The notes: generated by a model not told the origin, from the sequence alone. A stretch of DNA of 64,000 nt from Gammaproteobacteria bacterium (GCA_024234995.1 JACKNF010000006.1:128003-192002), one strand, 5' to 3'; counted from the stretch's first letter, positions 42,203 to 50,532 are shown. Numbers and translations are program-made.

Positions 42203-42733
42203 TTATCCCCTTGCGACCAAAATTAAAACATACCAACCAAGCATCGCTGCCCCAATGGAAAAGTTTAATAACGACAGGATATTTTTCCCTTTTGTGGAAT
42301 CAAATCTGATTGCCTTGGATACTCGTGCCGTAAGCAATGTTGAAAAACTAGCAAAGAGAAACACAGTAAATAATAGTACCCTGCTTTGTTGTATGGCGTC
42401 GTTAGTAAAAGTTTTGGCCAATAAGATAGGGCTAGTCGATTGAATTCCTGAAAATAGATTGATATCTGTGACAAGTTGAAGTGAAAGGCTTGACATAGTC
42501 GCACCCATCGACAGCACGCACAAATCATATCCATGTTTATGATATTGGAACTCTCCAGTAGCCAGATCACCGAACAGAAGTTTAAATAGTATACCTAATG
42601 TAGATACTAAAAGAATTAACCATGCCTTTGGCTGTAAATCAGCAATCCACCCAAGCCAGGAGAAAGCATACGCCCCTCCAATTGTGAGTGCTGTAGTGAT
42701 TACCAAAGCACCTATTAATTTCCAAATATCCAT
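42203..42733 (-). CDS. multi-spanning membrane protein, first gene of a cassette
   Basis: A 176-residue protein with about four or five hydrophobic segments (LIGALVITTALTIGGAYAFSW, AWLILLVSTLGILFKLLF, VLLFTVFLFASFSTLLTA, LLNFSIGAAMLGWYVLILV). It is AT-rich and begins shortly after the core GTTGGGC of attC 42763-42895. No family recognised. The partner ORF follows within 5 bp. Confidence 0.75.
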   Translation of the reverse strand: MDIWKLIGALVITTALTIGGAYAFSWLGWIADLQPKAWLILLVSTLGILFKLLFGDLATGEFQYHKHGYDLCVLSMGATMSSLSLQLVTDINLFSGIQSTSPILLAKTFTNDAIQQSRVLLFTVFLFASFSTLLTARVSKAIRFDSTKGKNILSLLNFSIGAAMLGWYVLILVARG

Positions 42734-42762
42734 AATAATTCTAACAAGCTCGTTTTATTTTT

Positions 42763-42895
42763 GCCCAACGCCAAGGTAAGCGGCATTCAGCATGGAGCGG
42801 TTGCTCGGGCAACAATGGCGAAGCCATGCCCGAGCGAGCGCGGAGTGCTGAACGTCCGAGTGAGCGTAGCGAACGACTTGACCGAATTGTTATAC
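42763..42895 (-). repeat. integron attC site (133 bp)
   Basis: On the minus strand the site opens with GTATAAC (42895-42889) and closes with GTTGGGC (42769-42763). The inverse core is complementary to GTTATAC, the core that opens the cassette to its right, as the integron model predicts. The interior is strongly palindromic (TGGCTTCGCCA tip, GCTCGGGCA / TGCCCGAGC and TCAGCA / TGCTGA arms). Confidence 0.88.
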
Positions 42896-42933
42896 ATGTT
42901 TCTGGTACCGAGCGTAACTAGATGTCACGGGCG

Positions 42934-43359
42934 TCAGTTTGCCAGCGGAACCCACCAAAGGCCGACCCAACAGATAATAAATGCCATATGACTCCAAACA
43001 TTTGCCCAGCCTGCACGGAATCCAAGTAGCGCAGGAAGAGGGCTCTTAGTCAGAATCTCCACCGTACTCTCTGGTGCAAATTGCTGGCAGAACTCCTCCA
43101 ACTCAGCGCTTGCTTCTTTGGAGAAACGAGCGATGCAGTATGCAGTTCCAGCCGACAAAAGATTCTGAATTACGAAAGCCGCAATTATGGGTAATCGTTG
43201 CTTTTGCGGGACATGCTGGACCACTACGCCGATGCCGATGATATTGACAGTCAAGAACACGGTGTAGAACTTTAAGTAGAGGTCCCATACTGTTCGATAA
43301 TTCTGGTTGCGCTCTTCGAACTGTTTCTGTGCCAACCATTCCGCGTTTCCGTTAGACAT
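42934..43359 (-). CDS. membrane protein, integron cassette gene
   Basis: A 141-residue protein from ATG 43359 (MSNGNAEWLAQKQFEERNQNYRTVWDLYLKFYTVFLTV, cited in part). This is the first start after attC 43377-43447; the frame is open back into that attC to 43392. There are three or four hydrophobic helices (FYTVFLTVNIIGIGVVV, LPIIAAFVIQNLLSAGTAYCIA, WSHMAFIICWVGLWWVPLA). It resembles small cassette-borne membrane proteins of unknown function. Confidence 0.75.
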   Translation of the reverse strand: MSNGNAEWLAQKQFEERNQNYRTVWDLYLKFYTVFLTVNIIGIGVVVQHVPQKQRLPIIAAFVIQNLLSAGTAYCIARFSKEASAELEEFCQQFAPESTVEILTKSPLPALLGFRAGWANVWSHMAFIICWVGLWWVPLAN

Positions 43360-43376
43360 GACCGTGTCGTTCCCTT

Positions 43377-43447
43377 GTATAACGTCTGACATAACCGGCG
43401 CTGCGCGGCTTCATCGCGCAGCGTCCGTGTTGATGGATGGGTTGGGC
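43377..43447 (-). repeat. integron attC site (71 bp, first after attI)
   Basis: On the minus strand the site opens with GCCCAAC (43447-43441) and closes with GTTATAC (43383-43377). The stem GGACGCTGCGCG / CGCGCAGCGCC contains an unpaired A, the extrahelical base that lets IntI choose the bottom strand. The inverse core matches the GTTGGGC at 43950-43956 that opens cassette 1. Confidence 0.92.
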
Positions 43448-43448
43448 T

Positions 43449-43958
43449 TCACTGCGCTGGCCATACAACTGTACCTATTAGGTTCTCTGGCTCAATGAGG
43501 ACGACTGCCTTCAGCGCAAGTAGGCGAGCAGACTCAGTTCTTCCGGTACTCAAGTAGCGGCGCAAAGTACCTATTGGGTCCTTCGGGTTTGCGTTGAGTA
43601 TAGATCGTCCAATCAGGTCAACGCGCCGACCAACGAAATTCAGGGCGTCAGGTGATACACCAAACTTCGGATCGCTAAAATCGACTTCGGCTCTACGTCT
43701 GGGCGGAAACATGCGAGTGGGATTCTCTGTGTAGAAGCTCCAGACGTCGAGGTCTTTTACTCCGTTCTTTCCGTCAAGATAGTGCAAGGCGCCGCCTTGA
43801 CACAAGGCGACTGCAAAAAGCCTTGAGGAATACAACACTCCTGTGTCGGGCTTGCGCGCAAAGAACGCAGCGCGGTCTTCGGCAGCTAGCCTACCCAAGC
43901 GACGGAGATCCTTCAATGTGATGGGGACGAGGGAACGTGTCACTGTGAAGCCCAACAT
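43449..43958 (-). CDS. first cassette gene, hypothetical soluble protein
   Basis: A 169-residue protein. Its ATG (43958) overlaps the attI/cassette junction GTTGGGC; a GTG at 43943 inside the cassette is an alternative that would not depend on the attI sequence. Conserved-looking blocks are LYSSRLFAVALCQGGALHYLDGKNGVKDLDVWSFY, here in part CQGGALHYLDGKNG and VKDLDVWSFY, then FVGRRVDLIGRSI. The KDLDVWSFY motif is reminiscent of nucleotidyltransferase-type active sites, but I would not assign that. As first cassette it would be expressed most strongly from an integron promoter. Confidence 0.75.
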   Translation of the reverse strand: MLGFTVTRSLVPITLKDLRRLGRLAAEDRAAFFARKPDTGVLYSSRLFAVALCQGGALHYLDGKNGVKDLDVWSFYTENPTRMFPPRRRAEVDFSDPKFGVSPDALNFVGRRVDLIGRSILNANPKDPIGTLRRYLSTGRTESARLLALKAVVLIEPENLIGTVVWPAQ

Positions 43959-44080
43959 GAAGTAGATGTCATAAATGACGCCTTATTTTACGTCGAATTT
44001 GACATCTAATCCGGTAAATTTCAATTAACCTATTGATCCATTGAAGCTGTTGTGCGATAACAACAGCACTAACATGCTTA
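43950..44080. other. integron attI region
   Basis: The recombination core GTTGGGC (minus strand, 43956-43950) marks the junction between the integrase side and cassette 1. The ~130 bp up to the integrase leader is the expected place for attI and for the cassette promoter Pc. I see no clear -35/-10 pair. A short ORF (43969-44157, minus) lies here and I do not trust it. Confidence 0.6.
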
Positions 44081-44177
44081 GGCATTGGTTTCAACCTCTC
44101 ATGGTCTCTTCGATCTACGTTGCCTCCAGGAAGCAGGTATTTTTGAAGGCGCCACAAGTATAGTACGGCTGAAAGAA

Positions 44178-45146
44178 ATGATGGATGTCAAACCAAAGTT
44201 GCTTGATCAGATCCGCGACAAAATTCGTCTCAAACATTACAGTATTCGTACCGAGCAAGCCTATATTGATTGGAGTAGACGCTACATTCTGTATCACAAC
44301 AAGCGTCATCCAAAAGATATGGGAAAAACCGAGGTCGAACAGTTCCTCACTCACCTGGCGGTGGAACGCAACGTAGCCGCATCGACCCAGAATCAGGCAC
44401 TGAGCGCAATCCTGTTTCTTTACAAAGAGGTCTTGAGGCAAGATATCGGCTGGCTAGACAATATGGAGCACGCCAAACGTCCTGCCCGTTTACCCGTCGT
44501 TCTTACCGCTGCTGAAGTTCGCACGGTCTTGGCACATCTGGAGGGACGCCACCGCCTCATGGCGAATCTGCTTTATGGCGGCGGCTTGCGATTGATGGAA
44601 TGCGTCCGCTTGCGAGTAAAAGACCTGGACTTTGAATACCGGCAGATTACGGTGCGCGATGGCAAAGGGCAGAACGACCGGTTGACCATGTTCCCGGAAT
44701 CGGTGATTGAACCCCTTAAAACGCATCTGGCTGACGTCAAAATTATCCATGACCAAGATTTGCGGGATGGCTTTGGCGATGTTTATTTACCCTTCGCGTT
44801 GGCCCGCAAATATTCGAATGCAGGCCGCGAATGGGGCTGGCAGTATGTTTTTCCCGCTTCGAAACGATCCATCGCCCCCCGCTCCGGGATCGAGCGCCGT
44901 CATCACATTCAGGAGCAAACTCTGCAGCGGGCGGTTAAAGAAGCCGTGCGCGCCTCAGGCATCGCCAAGCCGGCATCCTGCCATTCACTACGCCATAGTT
45001 TCGCCACTCATCTGCTCATGTCAGGCTACGACATTCGCACCATCCAGGAATTATTGGGTCATAAAGATGTGAGCACGACCATGATCTATACCCACGTCCT
45101 CAATCGAGGCGGACGAGGCGTTGCCAGCCCATTAGATCAGTTGTAA
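44178..45146 (+). CDS. intI: integron integrase IntI (tyrosine recombinase)
   Basis: A ~322-residue tyrosine recombinase; start chosen at ATG 44178 (MMDVKPKLLDQIRDKIRLKHYSIRTEQAYIDW, cited in part). It shows the N-terminal SAM-like domain (IRLKHYSIRTEQAYI), box I arginine in LLYGGGLRLMECVRLR, the integron-integrase-specific insertion (NAGREWGWQYVFPASKR) with RHHIQEQTLQRAVKEA, box II HSLRHSFATHLL, LLGHKDVSTTMIYTH and the terminal GVASPLDQL. It recombines attI with folded single-stranded attC sites. It is divergent from the cassettes, the usual integron arrangement, and its 3' end overlaps mobA by 15 bp. Confidence 0.95.
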   Translation: MMDVKPKLLDQIRDKIRLKHYSIRTEQAYIDWSRRYILYHNKRHPKDMGKTEVEQFLTHLAVERNVAASTQNQALSAILFLYKEVLRQDIGWLDNMEHAKRPARLPVVLTAAEVRTVLAHLEGRHRLMANLLYGGGLRLMECVRLRVKDLDFEYRQITVRDGKGQNDRLTMFPESVIEPLKTHLADVKIIHDQDLRDGFGDVYLPFALARKYSNAGREWGWQYVFPASKRSIAPRSGIERRHHIQEQTLQRAVKEAVRASGIAKPASCHSLRHSFATHLLMSGYDIRTIQELLGHKDVSTTMIYTHVLNRGGRGVASPLDQL

Positions 45147-45746
45147 TTCCACTTCCAACCGCGCCAATTCCTCCGGCGTATTCACATTGCGGAACAACGC
45201 CGGCCCATCGGCAAACGCCACCCGCGCTGGTTGATGCCGTTGCAACCAGCGGCCGGCGCCCCCCTGCCCTGCTGCCAGCCACTCTGCTAGATCATCCCGC
45301 AATGCGACTGGTAGCAACGCGAACACCGGTTGCCAACTTCCCTCACCAAACGCCACACTGATTGAAGATCCTCCTTGTTCCAAAGCGGCCCACATCCGCC
45401 GGGCATAGTCCGGTGGCAGCAATGGGGAATCGCAGGGGGCCGTTAGCAAATACGGCGTCTCCGCTGCATCCATCGCCGCCAGCATTCCGGCCAGCGGCCC
45501 TCGAAACTGCATCTGCGGATCATCGCCCACCACCGGGCAACCGAATGCCCGGTAAACGTCTTGGTTGCGATTGGCACTGATCAACAGTGCCGCGACCTGT
45601 GGCCGCAACCGGCGGATGCCGTGCATAATCAGCGGCTCGCCACCCAACAGTAACAATCCTTTGTCCTGTCCTCCCATCCGCTCAGCACGCCCACCGGCCA
45701 GAATGACACCGGTTACGGCAGTTCGGGCATCAATCACCATTGCCAA
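45132..45746 (-). CDS. mobA: molybdenum cofactor guanylyltransferase
   Basis: A 204-residue nucleotidyltransferase with the N-terminal GTP loop GVILAGGRAERMGGQDKGLLLLGGEPL (cited as LAGGRAERMGGQDKG) and metal-site TAPCDSPLLP. It attaches GMP to Mo-molybdopterin to make the MGD cofactor required by NarG. Met 45740 (MVIDARTAV) is an equally good start. It is convergent with intI and divergent from the narK-nar genes it supports. Confidence 0.93.
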   Translation of the reverse strand: MAMVIDARTAVTGVILAGGRAERMGGQDKGLLLLGGEPLIMHGIRRLRPQVAALLISANRNQDVYRAFGCPVVGDDPQMQFRGPLAGMLAAMDAAETPYLLTAPCDSPLLPPDYARRMWAALEQGGSSISVAFGEGSWQPVFALLPVALRDDLAEWLAAGQGGAGRWLQRHQPARVAFADGPALFRNVNTPEELARLEVELQLI

Positions 45747-45775
45747 CTTGCCTCTTTTCCAGGTTTTTTTCGAGT

Positions 45776-45791
45776 TACCTCCAAAGAGGTA
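45776..45791. promoter_or_regulatory. NarL/NarP-type 7-2-7 site, upstream
   Basis: TACCTCC-AA-AGAGGTA is an inverted pair of NarL heptamers (consensus TACYNMT) with the 2-bp spacing preferred by NarL and NarP. It lies between mobA and narK, 214 bp before the narK start, so it could serve either gene. Confidence 0.65.
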
Positions 45792-45877
45792 TATCTAACA
45801 TTCCTAATGATCTATATCCGACAATTTAATTTTATTTAATTAAATTATTATCAATTAGTTATAGTTAATTCTTGATC

Positions 45878-45893
45878 TACCTCGAAAGAGGTA
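45878..45893. promoter_or_regulatory. NarL/NarP-type 7-2-7 site, downstream
   Basis: TACCTCG-AA-AGAGGTA repeats the upstream site with one changed base, 102 bp away, and 112 bp before the narK ATG. The pair in an AT-rich 260-bp spacer suggests nitrate/nitrite-responsive control of the nar genes by a NarL-like regulator not in this window. Confidence 0.65.
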
Positions 45894-46004
45894 TTAAACG
45901 GATAGATCAAGATATTTTTAGAGTAAAAACCTACGGTTATAGTCAAGAATTAGCAGCTAAAAGCAGCGTAGCATCGCTTTGCAGCATAAAAACGAGGTTT
46001 CCAA

Positions 46005-48695
46005 ATGGCTACGTCGCTTCAACAAAAACAGATCTCGGTGCTGACGATGAATACCTTGGCCTTCGCGGTAAATTTCGCCGTGTGGACCATGTTTTCCATC
46101 ATCGGCATCCGTATTAAACAGCAACTCAATCTTAATGAAACTGAATTTGGCCTGCTGGTCGCTACACCGATCCTGACCGGTTCGCTGGTCCGGTTGCCGC
46201 TCGGCATTCTCACGGACCGCTTTGGCGGACGCATTGTCTTCTTTATTCAGATGATCCTGGTCGCCATCCCGATTTACGGGTTGGCATTCGCGACACAGTA
46301 CTGGCAATACCTCACTCTCGGTTTGTTCGTAGGACTGGCCGGCGGATCGTTTGCCACCGGCATCGCCTACACCTCAGCCTGGTTCAGCAAAGAGCGGCAA
46401 GGGACAGCCATGGGCATCTTTGGCGCCGGCAACGCCGGTTCCGCCATCACGAACCTCGTCGCGCCGCTGCTGGTGGTCGCCTATGGCTGGCGGATGGTGC
46501 CGCAGGTCTATTCCATCGCGATGCTGATAATGGCTGTCGTGTTCTGGTTCTTCACTTATCCCGATCCCAAGACCGAAGAACGCAAAAAATCCGGGGTCAA
46601 GCTGACGCTCGGCCAGCAGCTCACTCCGCTGATGGATCTGCGGGTGTGGCGGTTCGGGGTCGCTTACTACTTCGTATTCGGCGGCTTTGTAGCACTGGCG
46701 CTGTGGCTGCCTAAGTACTACGTTGGCGAATACGGCCTTGACCTGAAAACCGCCTCTTTCGTTACCATGCTGTTTACCTTGCCCTCCGGCGTCATCCGCG
46801 CTTTGGGCGGCTGGATTTCCGACCGTTACGGCGGCAGCCAAACCACCTGGTGGGTGTTCTGGATTTCGCTGATCAGCCTGTTCTTCCTCTGCTACCCGCA
46901 GACCACTATGACCGTCCATACCCTGCGCGGCGATGTGTCCCTCAACGTTGGTTTGGGCGTCATATCCTTCACGGTGCTGGTGTTCATCATCGGTATTGCG
47001 CAGGGCATCGGTAAAGCCAGCGTCTACCGCAGCCTGGCCGATTACTATCCCAATAATATGGGTTCGGTCGGCGGGTTGGTCGGCGTCATCGGTGGCTTGG
47101 GCGGTTTCACCATGCCGATTATGTTCGGCATCGCCGTTGATGCGATTGGGGTACGCAGCAGCGCCTACATGATTATGTTTGTAATACTCGCTGCAACCAT
47201 GCTGTGGACCTGGCTGGCCGAGCGGGATGAACGCGAAGCAATTCTGGAACGGCATGCCGATGTCCGCGCTGAGATGGAACAGGCGCAACTGATCGAACAT
47301 GTCCGGCCCCATTGGCGGCGGCTGGTCGACTGGCGGCCCGATGATGAAGCCTTCTGGGAAAAAACGGGCCGGCGCATTGCCAACCGTAATTTGTGGCTAT
47401 CGATGCCCGCGCTGCTGCTTGCCTTCGCCGTCTGGGTGGTGTGGAGCGTGATTGTGGTCGAACTGCCACACATCGGCTTCCAGTTCACCTCTAACCAATT
47501 GTTCTGGCTGGCGGCGCTGCCGGGCTTGTCTGGCGCCTTGTTCCGCCTGCTGTTCTCATTCGTCGTACCAATCTTCGGCGGGCGTAACTGGACAGTGTTC
47601 AGCACAGCCCTGTTGTTATTGCCGGCCTTGTGGATCGGCGTCGCCGTGCAAGACCCCAATACCCAGTATCCGGTGTTTGTCGTCATCGCCCTGCTCTGTG
47701 GGTTGGGCGGAGGCAACTTCGCCTCCAGCATGGCGAACATCAGCTTTTTCTATCCACAGCGCTTACAAGGTACCGCGCTGGGGTTGAATGCAGGCATTGG
47801 CAATCTAGGCGTGGGCCTGGCGCAGTTAATTACGCCGATCGCGATTTACGGCGGCGCGCTGCTGGTGCTGGGCGGCAATCCGCAAAGCCATATGGACGGC
47901 GGAGCGGCCAGGCAAATCTGGGTGCAAAACGCGGGCTTTATCTGGGTGCCGTTCATCGCCGCCGCCGCCATCGCCGCCTACTTCGGAATGGACAACATTG
48001 CCAGCGTCAAGGCAGGTTTCGCCGAGCAAGCTGCCATTTTCAAGCACAAGCATCAATGGCTGATGAGCTGGCTCTACATCGGCACCTTCGGTTCCTTTAT
48101 CGGACTGGCCGTCGGCTTCCCCATGTTAGTCAACACGGTATTTCCCGGCGTAGATGCCTTTCAGTTTGCCTTTATTGGTCCGCTGCTCGCGGCCTTTGTC
48201 CGGCCCATTGGCGGCTGGCTGGCAGACCGGGTAGGCGGCGCAGTCATCACACTGGGAATCTTTCTGGTCATGGCGGTGGCTCCCTTGGGTGCTGCCGCAT
48301 TCCTGCCAGGGGCGAATGGTGGGGGCAATGTGATCGGTTTCGTGGCGATGTTCCTGGTCCTGTTCCTCTCCGCCGGCATCGGCAACGGTTCCACCTTCCG
48401 CATGATTCCGGTCATCTTCCGCACCTTGCGCGAGCGGCAGGTGGCCAACCGGAATGATGCAGCAGCGATCGAACAGGCGCGACACGACGGCGCGACTGAA
48501 GCGGCTGCCGCGATGGGCTTGAGCGCAGCAATTGCAGCCTTCGGCGGGTTCTTCATTCCCATGGCCTATGGCACCTCCATCGAGCTGACAGGCAGCCCGC
48601 AAAGCGCATTACTCTTCTTTAGCCTGTTTTATCTGAGTTGTGTGCTGGTGACGTGGCGGTGGTATTTACGCAAGGGAGCTGAAGTGGTGTGCTGA
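46005..48695 (+). CDS. narK: double-length nitrate/nitrite transporter (fused NarK1-NarK2)
   Basis: An 896-residue fusion of two 12-helix major-facilitator units. The first half (residues ~1-420) is NarK1-like (LAGGSFATGIAYTSAWFSKERQGTAMGIFGAGNAGSA, cited as GIFGAGNAGSA), which imports nitrate with protons. A cytoplasmic linker (EREAILERHADVRAEMEQAQ) leads to the second half (NarK2-like, with GGGNFASSMANISFFYP, then LQGTALGLNAGIGNLGV), a nitrate/nitrite exchanger. Such fusions are known in denitrifiers such as Paracoccus. Two NarL-type sites lie upstream. It heads the nar operon. Confidence 0.93.
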   Translation: MATSLQQKQISVLTMNTLAFAVNFAVWTMFSIIGIRIKQQLNLNETEFGLLVATPILTGSLVRLPLGILTDRFGGRIVFFIQMILVAIPIYGLAFATQYWQYLTLGLFVGLAGGSFATGIAYTSAWFSKERQGTAMGIFGAGNAGSAITNLVAPLLVVAYGWRMVPQVYSIAMLIMAVVFWFFTYPDPKTEERKKSGVKLTLGQQLTPLMDLRVWRFGVAYYFVFGGFVALALWLPKYYVGEYGLDLKTASFVTMLFTLPSGVIRALGGWISDRYGGSQTTWWVFWISLISLFFLCYPQTTMTVHTLRGDVSLNVGLGVISFTVLVFIIGIAQGIGKASVYRSLADYYPNNMGSVGGLVGVIGGLGGFTMPIMFGIAVDAIGVRSSAYMIMFVILAATMLWTWLAERDEREAILERHADVRAEMEQAQLIEHVRPHWRRLVDWRPDDEAFWEKTGRRIANRNLWLSMPALLLAFAVWVVWSVIVVELPHIGFQFTSNQLFWLAALPGLSGALFRLLFSFVVPIFGGRNWTVFSTALLLLPALWIGVAVQDPNTQYPVFVVIALLCGLGGGNFASSMANISFFYPQRLQGTALGLNAGIGNLGVGLAQLITPIAIYGGALLVLGGNPQSHMDGGAARQIWVQNAGFIWVPFIAAAAIAAYFGMDNIASVKAGFAEQAAIFKHKHQWLMSWLYIGTFGSFIGLAVGFPMLVNTVFPGVDAFQFAFIGPLLAAFVRPIGGWLADRVGGAVITLGIFLVMAVAPLGAAAFLPGANGGGNVIGFVAMFLVLFLSAGIGNGSTFRMIPVIFRTLRERQVANRNDAAAIEQARHDGATEAAAAMGLSAAIAAFGGFFIPMAYGTSIELTGSPQSALLFFSLFYLSCVLVTWRWYLRKGAEVVC

Positions 48696-48759
48696 AAGCA
48701 AACGTACTGATAAAATTACCAATTTCATAAATACTTATAGTTCATAGAGGTTCATCATC

Positions 48760-50376
48760 ATGGCAGACATCCGTGAATGGCGCGTGGAAGATCCCCAGTT
48801 TTGGGAGACCACGGGCAAAGGTATCGCTAACCGCAATCTGTGGATTTCCATTCCTAGTTTGTTGTGCGGCTTCGCAGTATGGATCTACTGGAGTATCATC
48901 ACCGTCCAGATGCTCAACGCTGGTTTTCCGTTTAAGCCAGCGGAACTGTTCACCCTAGCGGCCATCGCTGGCCTAACCGGCGCGACCCTACGGATTCCGT
49001 CAAGCTTTTTCATCCGCATCGCTGGAGGGCGCAATACCATCGTATTCACCACCGCCCTGCTGATGATTCCTGCGCTGGGTACCGGTATCGCCTTGCAAAG
49101 CAAGGAAACCCCTTTGTGGGTCTTTCAACTGCTGGCATTCCTATCGGGTTTCGGCGGCGGCAACTTCGCCTCCAGCATGTCCAACATCAGTTTCTTTTTT
49201 CCCAAGCGGATGCAAGGCTTAGCGTTAGGTTTGAACGCTGGGCTGGGTAATGCGGGCGTGACCACCATGCAAGTTTTAGTACCGCTGGTGATGACCATCC
49301 CGTTGCTGGGCAGCTTTGGTGGCGACCCCGTAGTATTGGAACAGGCGTCCGGTTCACTGGTCGGCAAGATCGCTGCGGGCACGCCGACCTACATTCAGAA
49401 TGCGGGCTTTGTCTGGCTGTTCCTGCTCGTGCCGCTGGCCTTCATCGGCTGGTTCGGGATGAACAACATCCACACCGAGGAAGTCTCGCCATATATCGGT
49501 TCGCCCGTGGGCGCGATCTCCAAGATCACCGGCATGTTGCTCATCGGCTTCATTACCGCCGGCGTGGGTCTCTACCTGATCTTGCCGGCGCCTGCTGGGC
49601 TTGGACTACCCTCGTGGGCTAAGTGGATCGTACTGCCCGGCATCATCGCGCTGACCGTATTTCTCCTCAAGCTGATTCCGGGCGAGATCAAGCCCAATCT
49701 GCAACGGCAATTTCTGATCTTCGGCAACAAGCACACCTGGGTCATGAGCGTGATCTATACCATGACCTTCGGCAGCTTCATCGGTTATTCCGCTGCGTTT
49801 GCCTTAGCGATCAAGGTGATTTTCGGCTTCAGCCATATCGCCGGTGCCGATGGGGTGCTAACGCACACTACGGTGAACCCCAATGCGCCCAGCGCGTTGA
49901 TGTACGCCTGGATGGGTCCGTTTATTGGAGCGCTGATCCGGCCTATCGGCGGCTGGATATCCGACAAGGTGGGCGGCGCGCTGGTCACGCAAATTATTAC
50001 GGTGGTGATGATCGCCGCCGCGCTGGGTGTGGCTTATTACATGAGCGCCGCCTATCAGTCGGCGACACCGGAACAGTATTTCATGCCGTTCTTCTTGCTG
50101 TTCCTGACCCTGTTTGCCGCTAGCGGTATTGGCAACGGTTCCACCTTCCGCACGATCGCTATGGTGTTTCCCAAGGAACAGGCGGGGCCGGTGCTAGGCT
50201 GGACCTCGGCGGTGGCCGCTTATGGTGCTTTCATCATCCCGCAGGTGTTTGGCGAGCAGATTAAGGCCACCACGCCGGAATATGCGCTTTACGGCTTTGC
50301 CATTTTTTACTTCATCTGCCTGGTGCTGAATGGGTGGTACTACCTCGGCCCCAAGGCGGAATTCAAGAATCCCTGA
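48760..50376 (+). CDS. narK2: nitrate/nitrite transporter NarK2-like
   Basis: A 538-residue major-facilitator protein with 12 helices and the nitrate signature GGGNFASSMSNISFFFPKR...GLNAGLGNAGV. Its first 40 residues (VEDPQFWETTGKGIANRNLWISIPSLL) align with the start of the second half of the preceding fusion (DDEAFWEKTGRRIANRNLWLSMPALL). The two are therefore paralogues, probably from duplication. Probably a nitrate/nitrite antiporter that supplies NarG and exports nitrite. Confidence 0.93.
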   Translation: MADIREWRVEDPQFWETTGKGIANRNLWISIPSLLCGFAVWIYWSIITVQMLNAGFPFKPAELFTLAAIAGLTGATLRIPSSFFIRIAGGRNTIVFTTALLMIPALGTGIALQSKETPLWVFQLLAFLSGFGGGNFASSMSNISFFFPKRMQGLALGLNAGLGNAGVTTMQVLVPLVMTIPLLGSFGGDPVVLEQASGSLVGKIAAGTPTYIQNAGFVWLFLLVPLAFIGWFGMNNIHTEEVSPYIGSPVGAISKITGMLLIGFITAGVGLYLILPAPAGLGLPSWAKWIVLPGIIALTVFLLKLIPGEIKPNLQRQFLIFGNKHTWVMSVIYTMTFGSFIGYSAAFALAIKVIFGFSHIAGADGVLTHTTVNPNAPSALMYAWMGPFIGALIRPIGGWISDKVGGALVTQIITVVMIAAALGVAYYMSAAYQSATPEQYFMPFFLLFLTLFAASGIGNGSTFRTIAMVFPKEQAGPVLGWTSAVAAYGAFIIPQVFGEQIKATTPEYALYGFAIFYFICLVLNGWYYLGPKAEFKNP

Positions 50377-50417
50377 GCAGCCCTGTTCCTTAGTAATCAG
50401 TAAATGAGTAGTTGTTA

Positions 50418-50510
50418 GTAGGTTGGGTGAGCGCACAGCGCGTAACCCAACATGGGAGCGCATCACGACAACCCTGTCGGGTTACGGCCTGATAGCCGAG
50501 CCCAACCTAC
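50418..50510. repeat. REP-like palindromic intergenic repeat
   Basis: GTAGGTTGGG at 50418-50427 pairs with CCCAACCTAC at 50501-50510, with internal GGGT.../ACCC hairpins. It is the same kind of element as 29839-29914. It separates narK2 from narG and could modulate mRNA processing between them. Confidence 0.65.
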
Positions 50511-50532
50511 GTTTCATCTGAGGTCAATTACT

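Noticed and set aside
43969..44157. 62-residue ORF in the attI region
   Set aside because: It has no family resemblance and the region is explained by attI and promoter sequence; the composition is strongly basic.
46374..47312. 312-residue minus-strand ORF inside narK
   Set aside because: It is low-complexity His/Gln/Asp-rich translation antisense to a well-supported transporter.
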